Assembly (NCBI GenBank): GCA_028583415.1 | Contig: CM053267.1 | Coordinates: forward strand, 55,442,914-55,506,913 | Source: Protea cynaroides | Taxonomy: Eukaryota; Streptophyta; Magnoliopsida; Proteales; Proteaceae | Direction: 5' to 3' | DNA length: 64,000 nucleotides | Shown: positions 10,741-22,190 of the stretch, piece after piece | Layout: every line of letters begins with the position of its first letter | How positions within the stretch are numbered: position 1 is the first letter of the stretch | Notes under the pieces: generated by a model | Told to the model about the DNA's origin: nothing | Seen by the model: the letters and a program-made list of their open reading frames with translations, nothing else | Database searches by the model: none | Made by a program: the position numbers and the translations under genes

Positions 10741-12478
10741 GCAAGAGAAGAGAGAGGAGGGGCTCTTTTTCCAGACCATAGAGAGAGGAGAACGTGGGTG
10801 AGGGAGAGAAAAACATGAGTGAGAGAGAGAAAACGTGAGAGAGGGAGAAAGAAAGAGAGAGAAAAGAGAAAAGAAAGAAAAGAGAAGAAGAAAAGAGAGA
10901 AAGAGAAGAGAGAAAGAAGCAAAAGAGAGGAGAAGGAGGATTCACATTCAAAGGGGATTGATACAACCTCCAATCACCCTTCATCAATGGTTTCGCTCGA
11001 TTTGAGCCCAAGGTTACTACTCTAAACAAATTTAGAGGTCGTTATAATGCTCGAATGCCAATTTTGCTTGAAAAATGCTAATTTCCATGAAATCTCAATC
11101 ATGAATGCTCTATTACATGCTTTATAATGTTAGGATGCCTATGTCTAACATTTTTCAAGAATTATAATTTGTCTAAGCTATTCAATAATAAATTTTTGAA
11201 TGATATACAATGATGTTTGATGTTTTTTGCAAATTTCATAAAGTGGTTTTCTGATATGAAAATTCCAGATTTAGGGTTCAAACTTAGGACGTACATCATA
11301 TGTATTTTTTCTAAGATTTTGAAGGCCAAACTTTTATGGGAGTCTCTCTGATATGTTAGAAGACTACCCTAAAAATTTCGTTCCATTTGGAATTGGGGAA
11401 ATATATCAAAAAATTTGTCTTTGACATTGCTATTTTTCTCGGATGTAATGCAATCTCCATCAGAAAGTCTCTAGACAAAGGCCTTATGGCCATAATCATA
11501 AAATCCACTTAACATGAACTTTTTAGACATGAAAGTCTTCTAAAAAATGGCACTAGTTTCATATTTGTTCTATTTTTTGTTGAATTGATATCAATTTTTA
11601 AGTGCATAGTGCTTTGATTTTAAATCTGTCATGATGTACTGATTTGCATGATTGAAAAGAGTCATTTTTTACAAAGAAAATATACTGTTTTAACTTGTTT
11701 TTCTTAATGAAATTTTAGATCAGACAGTTATCTACATAGACATATGTCTGTATTTAATTTTAATTAAGAATAGAATTTTATTTGGAATTTATGGTGCAAC
11801 TGGTCAAAAATCTGGAACAGATTTGACCAATGCACATGTTCGGTCTTAGGGCATATCTTTGACCTATTTTGGCTTTCTGTTGGGATTCAAATCTTTCATA
11901 TGAAATATAATATATTAAGTCATCTTTCTATAAAAAAAAGTTGAACTTGATTTGAGTTTCGAATGACTTACTTATGGTCATTCTTGTATAATGTGACAAA
12001 TCTGAATACAGTTCATAGTTTTGTCCATTATCTGGAACCTTGTGTCATAATTTTCATAGTTTTGAGTCATTAATCTTCCCAAATTACTTCATAAAAATTA
12101 TAATTTTTTCAAAGAAAATTGAACATATGTTTGTTTTGATAATTTTGTACTTTTCAAAAAAAAGTTTCATTGGTGTCTCATTCATTATAACATCAATGAT
12201 TGTTTAAATGAATTCTACCATATTTAGATAAATGACTATATTTGGAGCATTCATATGCTTTGTTTGGATTGTGCATACCATGTTTGCCACATTCCATGTA
12301 TTGCTATTTTTGGTAGAATAGATAAATTTTTATCATATTTTAGCAAAATCTTAATTTTTTTTAAGTCTTACTATGCTTAGAAAATAGCATATAAGATGTT
12401 TCTTTTTTTGAAAAATTCATGTCATATATGAATTCTATGATTGGTACTTTCCATATTGATATATAGATGCATATTAGA

Positions 12479-13290
12479 TCTTGCATATTAGATCTTGCCA
12501 TATTTAGATGCTCATTTCCATATTTAGACGCTCATTGTCATATTTGGATGCTCATTGCCATGTTTAAATGGTCATTGCCATGTTTAAATGCTCATTGTCA
12601 TATTAGAAATTGTCATGCTTAGAAGATAGCATACAAGATCATACCATATAGATTCTTGTCTTATTTGCAATACATGTCATATTTGAGAGATTTTAAACAA
12701 TCTTACTAAATGTGAATTTCTTGTCATAAATATTTTATATGCCATATTTAGATAGAATATTCTATTTTGGGCAATAATTTAATTTATGCAACACCCTAAT
12801 CGAACTGTCATATCTGTACACCTAGCAAACATATTAGGTGTGGGGATGTGCATTTAGGCACCCACATTCTTGGGAAGGGCATAATGAGAATAATAAAACC
12901 TTAATAAAAAAATACTTTGCCAAACCTTCCAAAATTAGAATTCAGGATGAAAAGGATAATTTAAGACGATTTTGCCCCTCAGTAAACCCTAAACCTAGAA
13001 TAGGTTTTAAACCCTAAACCTAGAATAGGTTCTCAATCCCAAACCTAGAACAGGTTCTCACTTTCTAACCTAGAACAGGTTACTTTTGAACTATGCGGAT
13101 TCTGATTCCTAGGGCAAACCCTAGGATACGTAGGCCATTTGGGAGAAACCTAAATTCGGATCCAAACCTTAGTCCACTTGGATTATCTATAGATCCACTA
13201 GGATATTTACCCATATTTTAACCCACATAGGGTTATCCATATTTTAACCCAGAATGGATTATCCATATTTTGACCCAAATAGGGTTATTC
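12479..13290. repeat. three short minisatellites in LTR B
   Basis: At 12495-12605 a unit of about 24 bp (CATATTTAGATGCTCATT word) is repeated five times with changes. At 12983-13083 a unit of about 25 bp (AACCTAGAATAGGTT word) occurs four times. At 13160-13290 a unit of about 30 bp (TTATCCATATTTTAACCCA word) occurs about four times. Confidence 0.85.
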
Positions 13291-14576
13291 TTAGATCCAC
13301 TAGGACTATCTATCAGTCCGCATTGACTATCCAGTTCCTAACCCATAGAATTTCTCAGCCTTTCAAGCATAAATTTCAACTTGAACAAAGAACTTAATCA
13401 TGCACAAGCATAAATCACATCCATAAACTTTAATCACACCTGAACTACGATGGTGAACCTGATTTTGGGAATAATTCCGTGATACGTAGGCAATTTGATA
13501 GACACAGATTCGGTTCAATGATATCAAACCACTTGGTTTGATTTAATTTAATGAATAGGGTCTAGCATAGGAAAGGAATAGGAGACCGATTTTGATCGGA
13601 CGGTTTGGGTGCCTAACCCCTTCCCATAATCATAACCTGACGCTTACCCAATCTCTGATAGACCAGAAATCCAATCTAAGGGTCATGAGTCAATCGAAGT
13701 TTTACCTTGGGGTGAGATTTTACATTTCTAAGGTCCTAGACTTAAATCTAGGTGGCGACTTCCAAAAGATTTCAATCTTTGTCCTCACACACATCAGTAT
13801 CAGCTGAGAATCAAGAATCTCAACAACAGCAGAGTGAAAGGAAAAGCGAAATCACAGAATCGCAACATATCCACAATAAAAAAAGCAACCCAACTAAGAA
13901 TCAAGAATCTCAGCAGCAGCAGAAAGAAGGTGAAAACACAGCAACTGAGACTGAGAATCAAAAGACCCAACAGCATAGTGAAGACAACAATCCATCATTT
14001 GAGAATCAAGAAGCAGCTCCAAAAGACAATCAAGAAGAACCTCGACAGGGTGAAACAGAGAGGGAGACTGGTATGAAGCAAAAGAATAATGAGGAAGAAA
14101 TCAAGCATGAATCAAAGGTAGGTTCAAAAATGGGAATTCCAAAAGAGTTAAAGGAATCAAAACAGGAGTGGTCGACTCAGGCAGCTCAGTTGGAGAACGA
14201 GAAGGAGAGACGCCATTAATTGCAGAAAATCAACTTAGAAAACAACAAAGTACAGAAACCCTAACAAATTGGGCAAGAAACAGAGAACAACTTTCAAAAC
14301 CACCAAATTGAGCAATCGAAACAAATCATTGGTAAATTGAGCAAGTGCAGACGAAGATAAAACCATACAGAGACTGAAATCACAGTATATTTCAAGAAAG
14401 AACCAAAAAAATTGCAGCAAACCAGACAAATGTAGAAATTTAGCAGACCAGACAAAAAGAAAATTCAAAGAATACACTAAACAACAATACAGTAGATCAA
14501 CCAAAAGAATTTGAAAGAACTCAGAAATTCAAAGAAACATATTGAACCATTTCGAAGAAATCACCGGGAGAGCATT

Positions 14577-14600
14577 TCTGCTCTAATACCATGTTAACAC
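14577..14600 (-). other. initiator-tRNA-like primer site next to a TG/CA boundary (uncertain)
   Basis: The minus strand reads TGTTAACA followed directly by TGGTATTAGAGCAG. This resembles a 5' LTR end plus initiator-Met tRNA primer site with one mismatch. No matching second LTR and no copia coding sequence lies downstream, so it may be chance or a remnant. Confidence 0.25.
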
Positions 14601-14670
14601 CAGTGCACTGAGAGATTCAACGATATCATGCCGGAGAAGAAAACAATCGGTCAAGAAACATGATTCAAAC

Positions 14671-14701
<31 letters not shown>

Positions 14702-15115
14702 CCAGATCTGAGATCTGATTTCCAAGATAAAGAAATAAACTCAAATCTCAGCGATATTCTAATGAAATCGTACTTGAGAGGAGACAAATTGAGTTTTAAA
14801 CATGATTCAAAACACCTAAACAAAGAAAAAAACTAAAACTAAAACCAGATCTGACATCTAGTTTTTTTTCAAAATACCTGGAGATTCAAATTTCAGATTG
14901 TTGAAGTCATCTGCCGTCGTACCGTCGCCGTTGCACTACCGTCGCCGTCGCACTACCTCTGTCACACTACCGCCGTCGCCCTAGACCGCCGCCATCTTCT
15001 TCTTCTTCTTCCTCAAGCCCCCTTCTCTCTCGGCTCTTTGTTTCTACCTCTCTCCCCTTTGTTCTTGCTTTGTGGGTTTAGAGAAAATGAAACTTCTGCC
15101 TTTTTTTTTATTTTT

Positions 15116-15227
<112 letters not shown>

Positions 15228-15329
15228 TTTTCTTTCTAAAATACCCCTCTTTAGATCTAGACTTTGTTTGATTTACCGTGGATTTGGAATCTTGTTTCCA
15301 AACCACGTGGACACCTCTTTTTTTATATA

Positions 15330-15752
15330 AATCGATTTATTTATTTATCACAATTATTATTTATATATTTTATTATTATATATATTTTTTACTTTATTTG
15401 TTTTAAAATTTAAAGTAAAAGAAAATTAATTAACCAATTTTCTTTTCAATCTGAATAATAATTTTTAATTCAATGATTTATTATTATTTATTGAGATTTT
15501 TATTTATTTTATTATTATTATTTTATTATACTTTATTATTTTTATTTATTCTATTATCGTTATATATTATTTATTTATTTATTTTATTATATTTTATTTA
15601 TTTGTTTATTGTTATTATTTATTATTTATTTATTTGTTTTAAATTTAAAAGCAAAAAAAAATAATTAACAAAAATTTTCAATCTAAGTAATTTTAATAAT
15701 AATTTTAATTTGATAATTTATTATTATTATTATGATCTTTTCCCCTTTTATT

Positions 15753-15787
<35 letters not shown>

Positions 15788-15905
15788 CATTATTATATTT
15801 ATTATTACTTCCTTATTTTATTTTTTATTTTTATTATTCTTTCCTTCTTCTTAATTTTTATATTTTATTTATTTGTTATTTATTTATTTTTTTGTTACCT
15901 TAAGC
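15330..15905. repeat. AT-rich low-complexity tract with an internal tandem duplication
   Basis: TTATTTATTTATT and TTATTATTATT words fill the segment. The block around TTTTCAATCTGAATAA (15447) recurs diverged at about 15675, so a unit of roughly 230 bp has been duplicated. Confidence 0.75.
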
Positions 15906-15951
15906 TAAAAAGATCAATTTAATTTTGTTCGACAAATTTGAAGCATCTACA

Positions 15952-16776
15952 ACCGCGTCAACTACTCGGGGCGTCAATGGTAACCCGGTGACGAAGTCCA
16001 TAGTGATGTAGTCCCATTTCCATGCTGGTTCTGGCAGTGGCTGCAACAATCCTGCAGGTTTTGTCGTTCAGCCTTGACCCTTTGACAATTTAGGCATTGA
16101 GACACAAATTTAGCTACATCTGCTTTCAGTCCTCTCCACCAATATAATTTCTTCAAATCATGATACATCTTTGTACTTTCAGGATGTACCGAATAAGTGG
16201 TGGTGTGAGCTTCCTTCATTAGTCTATGTCTAATATTCAAATTTTCAGTTTCAGAAACACATACTCTTCCTTTGTACCTTAGTCCTTGTCAATGTCCAAG
16301 GTGAACTCAGGAGTAGTCCTACCTTTTTCGATGTTTTCTTGCACCGTTCTCAGATAAGGGTCTGATTTAATAGCGGCTTTCACTTCGTCTAATATATCAG
16401 GTATAATCTTCAATGTGGCAAACATATTTGAAAACTGATGAATAAACCCTTGGTTGGTTGATCCATCTGGTGTATCTATTACGAACTGCTCATTACCATG
16501 ATTGAATACTTTTCCTGTAACACACATTGCCGCAGTCGTGTTAACTTCTCCCTAGGAAATTATTATTGCTTTTTTGCTTAGCACATCAGCAACTATATTA
16601 GCCTTTCCTGAATGATACTGGATATCACAATCATAATTCTTCAATAGTCCTAGTCATCTTCTTTGTCTCATGTTCAACTCCTTCTGATTAAAAGATAAGT
16701 GAGACTCTTATGATCTGATTTAATCTGAAATTTCTCTCCGTACAAATAATCTCTCCATATCTTGACAGCATGTACT
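15952..16776 (-). pseudogene. G1 integrase N-terminal half and end of RNase H (decayed)
   Basis: This continues the G1 polyprotein between insertions T2 and S1. Minus-strand frames read a segment matching the linker between RNase H and integrase (16279-16527, with ATLKIIPDILDEVK). Then comes the integrase zinc-binding region (15974-16240) with the SVHPESTKMYHDLKKLYWW block and the CLNC pair. Further on, the catalytic-core start around TGLP is frameshifted. The RNase H end near 16530-16776 has lost its frame. At 15952 the sequence joins 6189 when T2 and one TSD are removed, matching G5 at 43200-43215. No active enzyme is possible. Confidence 0.85.
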
Positions 16777-19235
16777 TGTAAGACCCATGTCGAACTAACA
16801 GGTTTTACCACCTTGTACCAGGTCTACCTATCATTGTCGAGCCAAGTGAACTAAGTGCATGAAGAAACCACAAGACCCAGTATGAAATTTAACTCAAAAA
16901 TAGTAAAAAATGAGTGTGTGGTCGCATGCCTAAACAGGTGTGATCGACCCCACCTCAAAAGAGTCCAACCCATGACTTTTTGGTCGTGGGGTCGCACATT
17001 TTAAAACGTAGGGTCACGGATTTTGTGACCCTACCTGCGACCCTACACCCTAAGGTAGCGTGTTTTAAAAAATGTAGGGTCACGGATTTTGCGACTCTAG
17101 CTGCGACCCTACGAAAATTGCCATAAATCAAAAATTAAGAAACCTTCCTAATTCGAAGGGGGTCTTTTCTAAACTCATTGGGGCTTATTATGGAGGGTTT
17201 TCCTCTATAAATAGGATGTTCCTTAGCCTCTTTCACTCCTTTAGAACTCTAATTGAAAGTGAGAGAAAGAGAAGAGAAAGAAGAGAAGGAGAAGTGAAGA
17301 CGAAGACCAAGGAAGAGGAAAATTCAGAGAAAGCTCTGAATTCAGCAAACCTAAGGTATGAACCTATTTCCCATGATTAATTAAGAGTTTAGAATATATT
17401 GTAAAGAAGGTAGGACTAGGAGAAACCCAAATCATCCATCCATGGACAAGTTCCAAGGGAATCCATGGAGGAAATCATTGGGGGCAATGGAAAGTGTGTA
17501 AAAATCATAGTTTTGAGCCATAGAACAATCATAGGAAGGACCATGATGGTAAGCCAAAGGATTCCAACATGAAGGAATGGACTTAAGAGTGAAAAGGTCG
17601 ACCATAATATGTGTGGTCACACGTAGGGTCAAATGATATCCGACCCTATGATATCCGACCCTACGAGACCACATGATCGACCACATGCCCTCGAAAAGTT
17701 CCAGGGAGGGTGTGGTCGCACGTAGGGTCGAATGATATCCGACCCCACATGCGACCCTACACCCTAGGGTCGCAGAAACTGCAACCCCAGGTGCGACCCT
17801 ACCCTGCGACCCTGCACCCTAGGGTCACAGAAACTGCTACCCCAGGTGCTACCCTACCAGCGACCCTACAGTTTCTGTTAGTTTAAAAACATGGAAATTA
17901 ATTCTAATTAAAAATCTATAATTTTGATAGGTTTCCAAGTGGTTTAAAAGTGACTTATAAAGCTTGAACGAGGATCTACTAGCAATCAAAGGTGAAGGAA
18001 CAAGACCTAAACTAATTGACTAATAATAAACTGTTTTTGTTTATTGAGTCCAATGCCATGAAAGATTCTATGCTTGTATGCGTGTAATGTGCATTTAACA
18101 TGTCATCCAATATTCCTGCTATTACTGTTCATGCATATTTAATTTTGTTTATTTATAACATGATGATGATGGTGATGCTAGGAATAGGCATGTGAATGTT
18201 TGTGTGTGGTTAGTGTACTTGATGCGAGTGGGGCATCAGGGGGAGGACGTGACACTGTGGTTCATCCTGGTCACCAGACTCTAGCTCTATCTCTACTCAA
18301 ATTTTATCCACTAACATCGTCGTATCGCCATTACCTTAGCAGAACTATTACGTCGTAGGGCATCAGGGGAGGTGGTCTCGGACGGTGTAGTCTCTGACTC
18401 TGCCGGGGAGCCTTAGCTCTATCTCTATGGACGTATTGAGGAATGTTGGGGTGAGGCCTTGGATACACTGTTTGAAATTAGGATTGGTTAGTTGCGAGCC
18501 CAGTTTGCAAGCCCTTACCAACAGGGGCTTACGTGTTGGTATGGGTAGAGCATCATGGGAAGTGTGATGCGGTGCAGTCCTAAGCACTTTAGCTCTATTC
18601 CTATTTCATGGTGGGTGCATGTGGGGGCGGCAATGATGTTTGATCCATTGGGTGGTTTCACACACTCGTGTATAGAGGTGCGGTGGCCACCAATCCTTTC
18701 TATTGCACATTGCAAACTTATAAACAAGACTAAAGATATGAATTGAATGCATGCATATGTTTGTTGCATTGTTTTGTTTACTCACTGAGCTCAAGTTGGA
18801 GAGCTGACCCTCGCACGCGTAATTCTTTTAGTTTATGATGTTGCAGGTATTACGGTTGAAGATTACGTCAACACGCCAACATATGAACAAGTGGCGGCTA
18901 TGATGAGCAAGCTGTGGAGGATGAACATGGTTCGTTAAGTGAGCGTTTCAACTGCGGATACGCTTAGTGTTTAATTATCGTATTTGGATATTTGTAATAT
19001 GTATTCAATTATGTTTTGGTTACTTGGAGATAAATGAAATATTAATTATTTATCATGACTAGACCTCAGTTCATTATTTGTAAGACTACCACTATTTACT
19101 TTATTAGCTCTGATTAATGTGGAATGTGTTTTGGTTTAACAAAGTGGGGATAGCCTATTCGAGATCCTGGTTGAACCGTTGGTTTATTGACGATTCATCA
19201 CACCATTCTGGTTGGTGCAAAATTAGGATGTGACA
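16777..19235 (+). mobile_element. chromovirus solo LTR S1
   Basis: Starts TGTAAGACCC and ends GGATGTGACA, with identical TSDs gtact at 16772-16776 and 19236-19240. Length is 2459 bp. It is closely related to the G1 LTR read on the minus strand: both start TGTAAGACCC and share ACCACCTTGTA and GTGCATGAAGAAACCA words. It therefore comes from a G1-like element that landed inside G1 and was reduced to one LTR. Two clusters of GGTCGC/GCGACC words lie at 16970-17115 and 17590-17870. Three copies of the GCATCAGGGGAGG...TAGCTCTATCTCTA module lie at 18230-18610. Confidence 0.93.
17205..17214 (+). promoter_or_regulatory. TATA box of solo LTR S1
   Basis: CTATAAATAG, followed about 50 bp later by a purine-rich segment that looks like a transcribed leader. 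Confidence 0.6.
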
Positions 19236-20400
19236 GTACTACTGCTGCTAATTCCAAGTCATAAGTGGGATAGTTCTTCTCATGTGTTTTCAGTTGTCTT
19301 GAGGCATACGCAACTACTTGTTCTCCTTGCATAAGCACACATCCTAAACCCAACCCAGTCGCATCAGTGTACAAAATAAATGATTGTCCTGGAATAGAAA
19401 TAGTCAAGATGGGAACTGATATCAATCTAGCCTTCAATGTTTAGAAACTTTCCTTACATTTGTTGGTCCAAACAAACTTTCTCCTTTCTTAGTCAAACTG
19501 GTGAGAGGTACGGCGATCCTGGAGTAATCTTCCATGAATCATCGGTAATACCCAACTAAACCCAAGAAACTTCTGATATCTGTAATACTTTTAGGTGCTT
19601 CCCACTTCACAATGGCTTCAATCTTGCTAGGATCTACTTTAATTCCCTCAGTGGATACAACATGGCCTAAGAAAGCGACCTCATTTAGCCAAAACTCACA
19701 CTTTGTAAATTTGGCGTAAAGCTTCTTTTTTCTTAGTCGCTGTAGAGCGGCTCTTAGATTCGTGACATGAGTTTCCTTGTCCTTGGAGTAAACCAATATA
19801 TCGTCAATAAATACAATGACTGATGTATCCAACATATCATGGAATACCCGATTCATGAGTTCCATAAAAGTTGCGGGTGCATTAGTCAATCCAAAAGACT
19901 TGACTAAAAATTCATAATGTCCATATCTTGTTCTAAATGTCGTCTTCGGAATATCACCTTCCTTAATCTTCAACTGATGGTATCCTGACCGAAGATCAAT
20001 CTTGGAGAACACCTTGGCACCTTGCAACTGATCGAACAAGTCATCGATCCGAGGCAACGGGTATCGATTCTTGATTGTAAGCTTATTCAACTCCCGATAG
20101 TCTATACATAGTCGAACACTACCATCCTTCTTTTTCACAAACAGTAGTGGCGCTCCCCATGGTGATATGCTGGGTCTGATATAACCCTTGTCCAGTAATT
20201 CCTATAATTGTACCTTCAGTTCCTTCGGTTCAGTAGGAGCCATTCGATAGGGTGTTTTAGATACTAGTGCGGCTCCGGGTATAAGATCTATAACGAAATC
20301 TGTCGCTCAATCGGGTGGTAATCCTGGTAGTTCCTCAGGAAATACATCCAGAAAGTCACGTACAACATCAATATCTTTCATTCGTGGTGCTTCCTTGGTG
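19236..20400 (-). pseudogene. G1 reverse transcriptase and RNase H start (decayed)
   Basis: RT copies element RNA into cDNA and RNase H removes the RNA strand. The minus strand at 20138-19539 holds 199 codons of typical chromovirus RT, with RLCIDYRELNKLTIKNRYPLPR, LFDQLQGAKVFSKIDLRSGY, FGLTNAPATFM, the catalytic FIDD box followed by ILVYS, and FLGLVGYYR. Upstream is the PYRMAPTE linker, and an in-frame stop lies before ELLDKG near 20200. At 19437-19198 the RNase H start reads FILYTDATGLGLGCVLMQGE and YASRQLK, then runs into S1. RT residues look intact, but stops and frameshifts surround them. Confidence 0.9.
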
Positions 20401-20407
20401 AGATCAA

Positions 20408-20856
20408 CTACGGTACTAGATACCCAACTCCTCTTTTCTCGAGGCATTTTTTAGCTTTTAATGCAGAGAGGATGAGTTTTCGTTTACAGGAAAGTTTGGT
20501 TCCCGCAAAACTAAACTCTGCTCCTTCCTTGTCATTAAATTTCAATTTCTTTTCTGCACATAATAGGTTTACAGAATGCCGAGCTAACCAGTCCATTCCC
20601 AAGTTGACGTCAAAGTCTGCCATCTCGAGTTGAATCAAGGTTGCGTCCAAAATCTTTTCGCCAATAAGAACTGAACATGGTCTATAACCTTTTTCTAGTT
20701 CCACTTCTAATCCCATAAGCGATCGTACAAGTAATTTATAGTCTAAAGATCTGATGGGTTGATTTAGCTTCTTTCCAAATGACACAGATATAAAAGAATG
20801 AGTAGCTCCAGAATCAAAGAGTACTCTGGCGGATATGCCATTAATAGGTACGATAC
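20408..20856 (-). pseudogene. G1 aspartic protease region
   Basis: The retropepsin would process the polyprotein. The minus strand reads PINGISARVLFDSGATHSF with the catalytic Asp-Ser-Gly, then SFGKKLNQPI, MADFDVNLGMDWL and the KRKLILSALKAKKCL segment typical of this lineage. The frame stays open from the putative splice acceptor at 20857 to a stop at 20408. It is the same frame as gag, but two stops (TGA at 20915, TAG near 20882) lie between them in the unspliced RNA. Downstream coupling to RT is broken. Confidence 0.85.
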
Positions 20857-20925
20857 CTGTTATTTGTTTTAATTTAGTCTACATGCTCAGATAAGGTAAT
20901 ACAAAATGAAAGGTTCAGGTCATAC
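20857..20925 (-). other. putative 69-nt gag-protease intron of G1
   Basis: The minus-strand donor is ACAG|GTATGACC and the acceptor is AATAACAG|GTATCG. Joining the two sides gives VVTG followed by IVPINGISA, a continuous Gag-protease frame. The removed part has TGA and TAG stops in frame. Equivalent segments exist in G2, G3 and G5. Confidence 0.55.
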
Positions 20926-22190
20926 CTGTGACCACATCAGGCGATGCGGCAGCATCCTCAGATGTAACTGCATAAACCTTTCCTTGCTGTAGCTGCTTCC
21001 TGGGCTTAGGACACTCCCTTAAATAATGTCCCATTTGATTATAGTTATAGCATTTTACTCCTTCATTATTTTGATTCTGTTGAGGTTGGACTGTTGGAGT
21101 AGTCTTGGCTGCAGCATTAAAGCCTTGAGTACGGAAGGGTTTAAATGTCTTTGTGTTCCCTCCGTTATATGAATTTCCATTTGGCCATTTTATACCTCTA
21201 TTCTGAGCAAAGTAGCTCTCCCTCTGGCTCGATTCTAGTACTCGAGCAATCTGTACTGCTTCATTATAAACTTTCTTTTCTAGTCCCAAAACATGCTCCC
21301 GAATGCTTCCCCTAAGTCCCATGACGAACCTTCGGATTTTAGTATTCCTCCTGCATGCTAGAGGGAGCAAAGAAAAACAGCTCTTCATAACACTATTGAT
21401 ATGCATCCATAGTCATCTGTCCCTGATACAAACTCAGGAACTCTCTTTCCATAGCGTCTCTGAAATTTCTGGAAAAATATTTCTCGAAGAATGCCTCTTT
21501 ATAGATAGCCCAGGTCAATTGGTCGTGCTTCGTTAATAGATAACTCCGAGTAGACTTCCACCAGTGGTGTGCATCACCTTTCAACATAAATGTTGCACAC
21601 AGTACTTTTTCCTCCTCATTAACAGTCATCATTATAAAGTTCATTTCCATTTCATCGATCCAGTGAGCTGGCCACAAAGGATCCGCTGGCTTATCATTAT
21701 ATTCTTTAGGCTTCATTTTTAGAAAACGCTCGATCAGTCGAGAGTGGTCCAACTGATACTGAGCATAGGCCCCATATATAGGTGGTTGATACTGGTAACT
21801 GCCTTGGGTTACTTCAGGGTTTTGTACTGGAGCTTGTACAAATGGTATCTGAGGTACTTGAGGTACCGTGTTGCTACTCCTTGGTACGGTGCTAGCTTGT
21901 CTCGCTGGAATAGGTGTAGTATGTGCAGCTGGAAAAGCCATTCCCATAGTAGCTTGCATTTTAGCTTGCACTTGCTGTATTTGTTGCAGCTGTTGTGCAA
22001 GATTCATGACTGCGGTAGCCAAATCTGTAGGTGGGGTTGGCAAGTTTGTAGGATTAGCCTGGTCATTGGCTCCTGGTGGTGCCACATTCTGATTCTCTTG
22101 TCCTTTAGGGTTTTCATGGCTATCTTCCTCCACAGGTGGTGGTGGTGGAATTGGGTTACGTCATCGCCTAGTTACTCTTCGCTGAGCCAT
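20926..22190 (-). pseudogene. G1 gag (decayed)
   Basis: Gag would form the virus-like particle and bind element RNA. The likely start is ATG at 22190-22188 (MAQRRVTRR), with an in-frame TGA nine codons on. The next open part (22133-21393) reads a Pro/Gln-rich N-terminus, then the retrotransposon Gag domain with LWPAHWIDEMEMNF, FMLKGDAHHWW and FFEKYFSRNFRDAMEREFL. A one-base shift near 21400 leads to the second part (21406-20915) with RRFVMGLRGSIREHVLGL. It ends with a zinc knuckle CYNYNQMGHYLREC, in which the second Cys of CCHC has become Tyr. The frame ends at the putative intron. Confidence 0.88.

Larger units (their letters stand above)
9950..10940 (+). repeat. purine-rich low-complexity tract in LTR B
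   Basis: An AG-rich sequence of GAAAGGAAG words, including a 58-bp tandem duplication at about 10459-10575. It gives Lys/Arg/Glu-rich frames without domain content, which I do not count as genes. Confidence 0.85.
9073..13789 (+). mobile_element. Tat-like solo LTR B
   Basis: Starts TGTAAGCACCCC and ends TTTGTCCTCACA. It is flanked by the identical 5-bp TSD cacat at 9068-9072 and 13790-13794. Length is 4717 bp. It contains a TA-rich part (9770-9945), a purine-rich part with TTCTAGAA palindromes (9950-10940), a TATA box (10731), a long AT-rich non-coding part (11030-12780), several minisatellites (12480-13290), paired GATACGTAGGC boxes and a GGTGGCGAC word 39 bp before the end. There is no internal coding region or second LTR, so this is a solo LTR left by LTR-LTR recombination. 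Confidence 0.93.
8568..14219 (+). pseudogene. hydrophilic Gln/Glu-rich reading frame split by solo LTR B
   Basis: Plus-strand codons from ATG 8568 run 151 residues to TAG at 9021. The same frame, with a second TAG at 9030, continues to the insertion point of B. After removal of B and one TSD it resumes exactly in frame at 13794 and runs to TAA at 14217-14219. The full frame would be about 310 residues. It is rich in Gln, Glu, Asn, Lys and Ser, with two NQESQQQQ repeats and no membrane segment or known domain. It lies antisense within T2. The restored frame suggests coding before B inserted, but A-rich composition could also keep the frame open. I do not recognise the protein. Confidence 0.4.

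Noticed and set aside
10214..11029. Basic low-complexity frames in LTR B
   Set aside because: The same composition effect as in T1; short GAAAGG words explain them.
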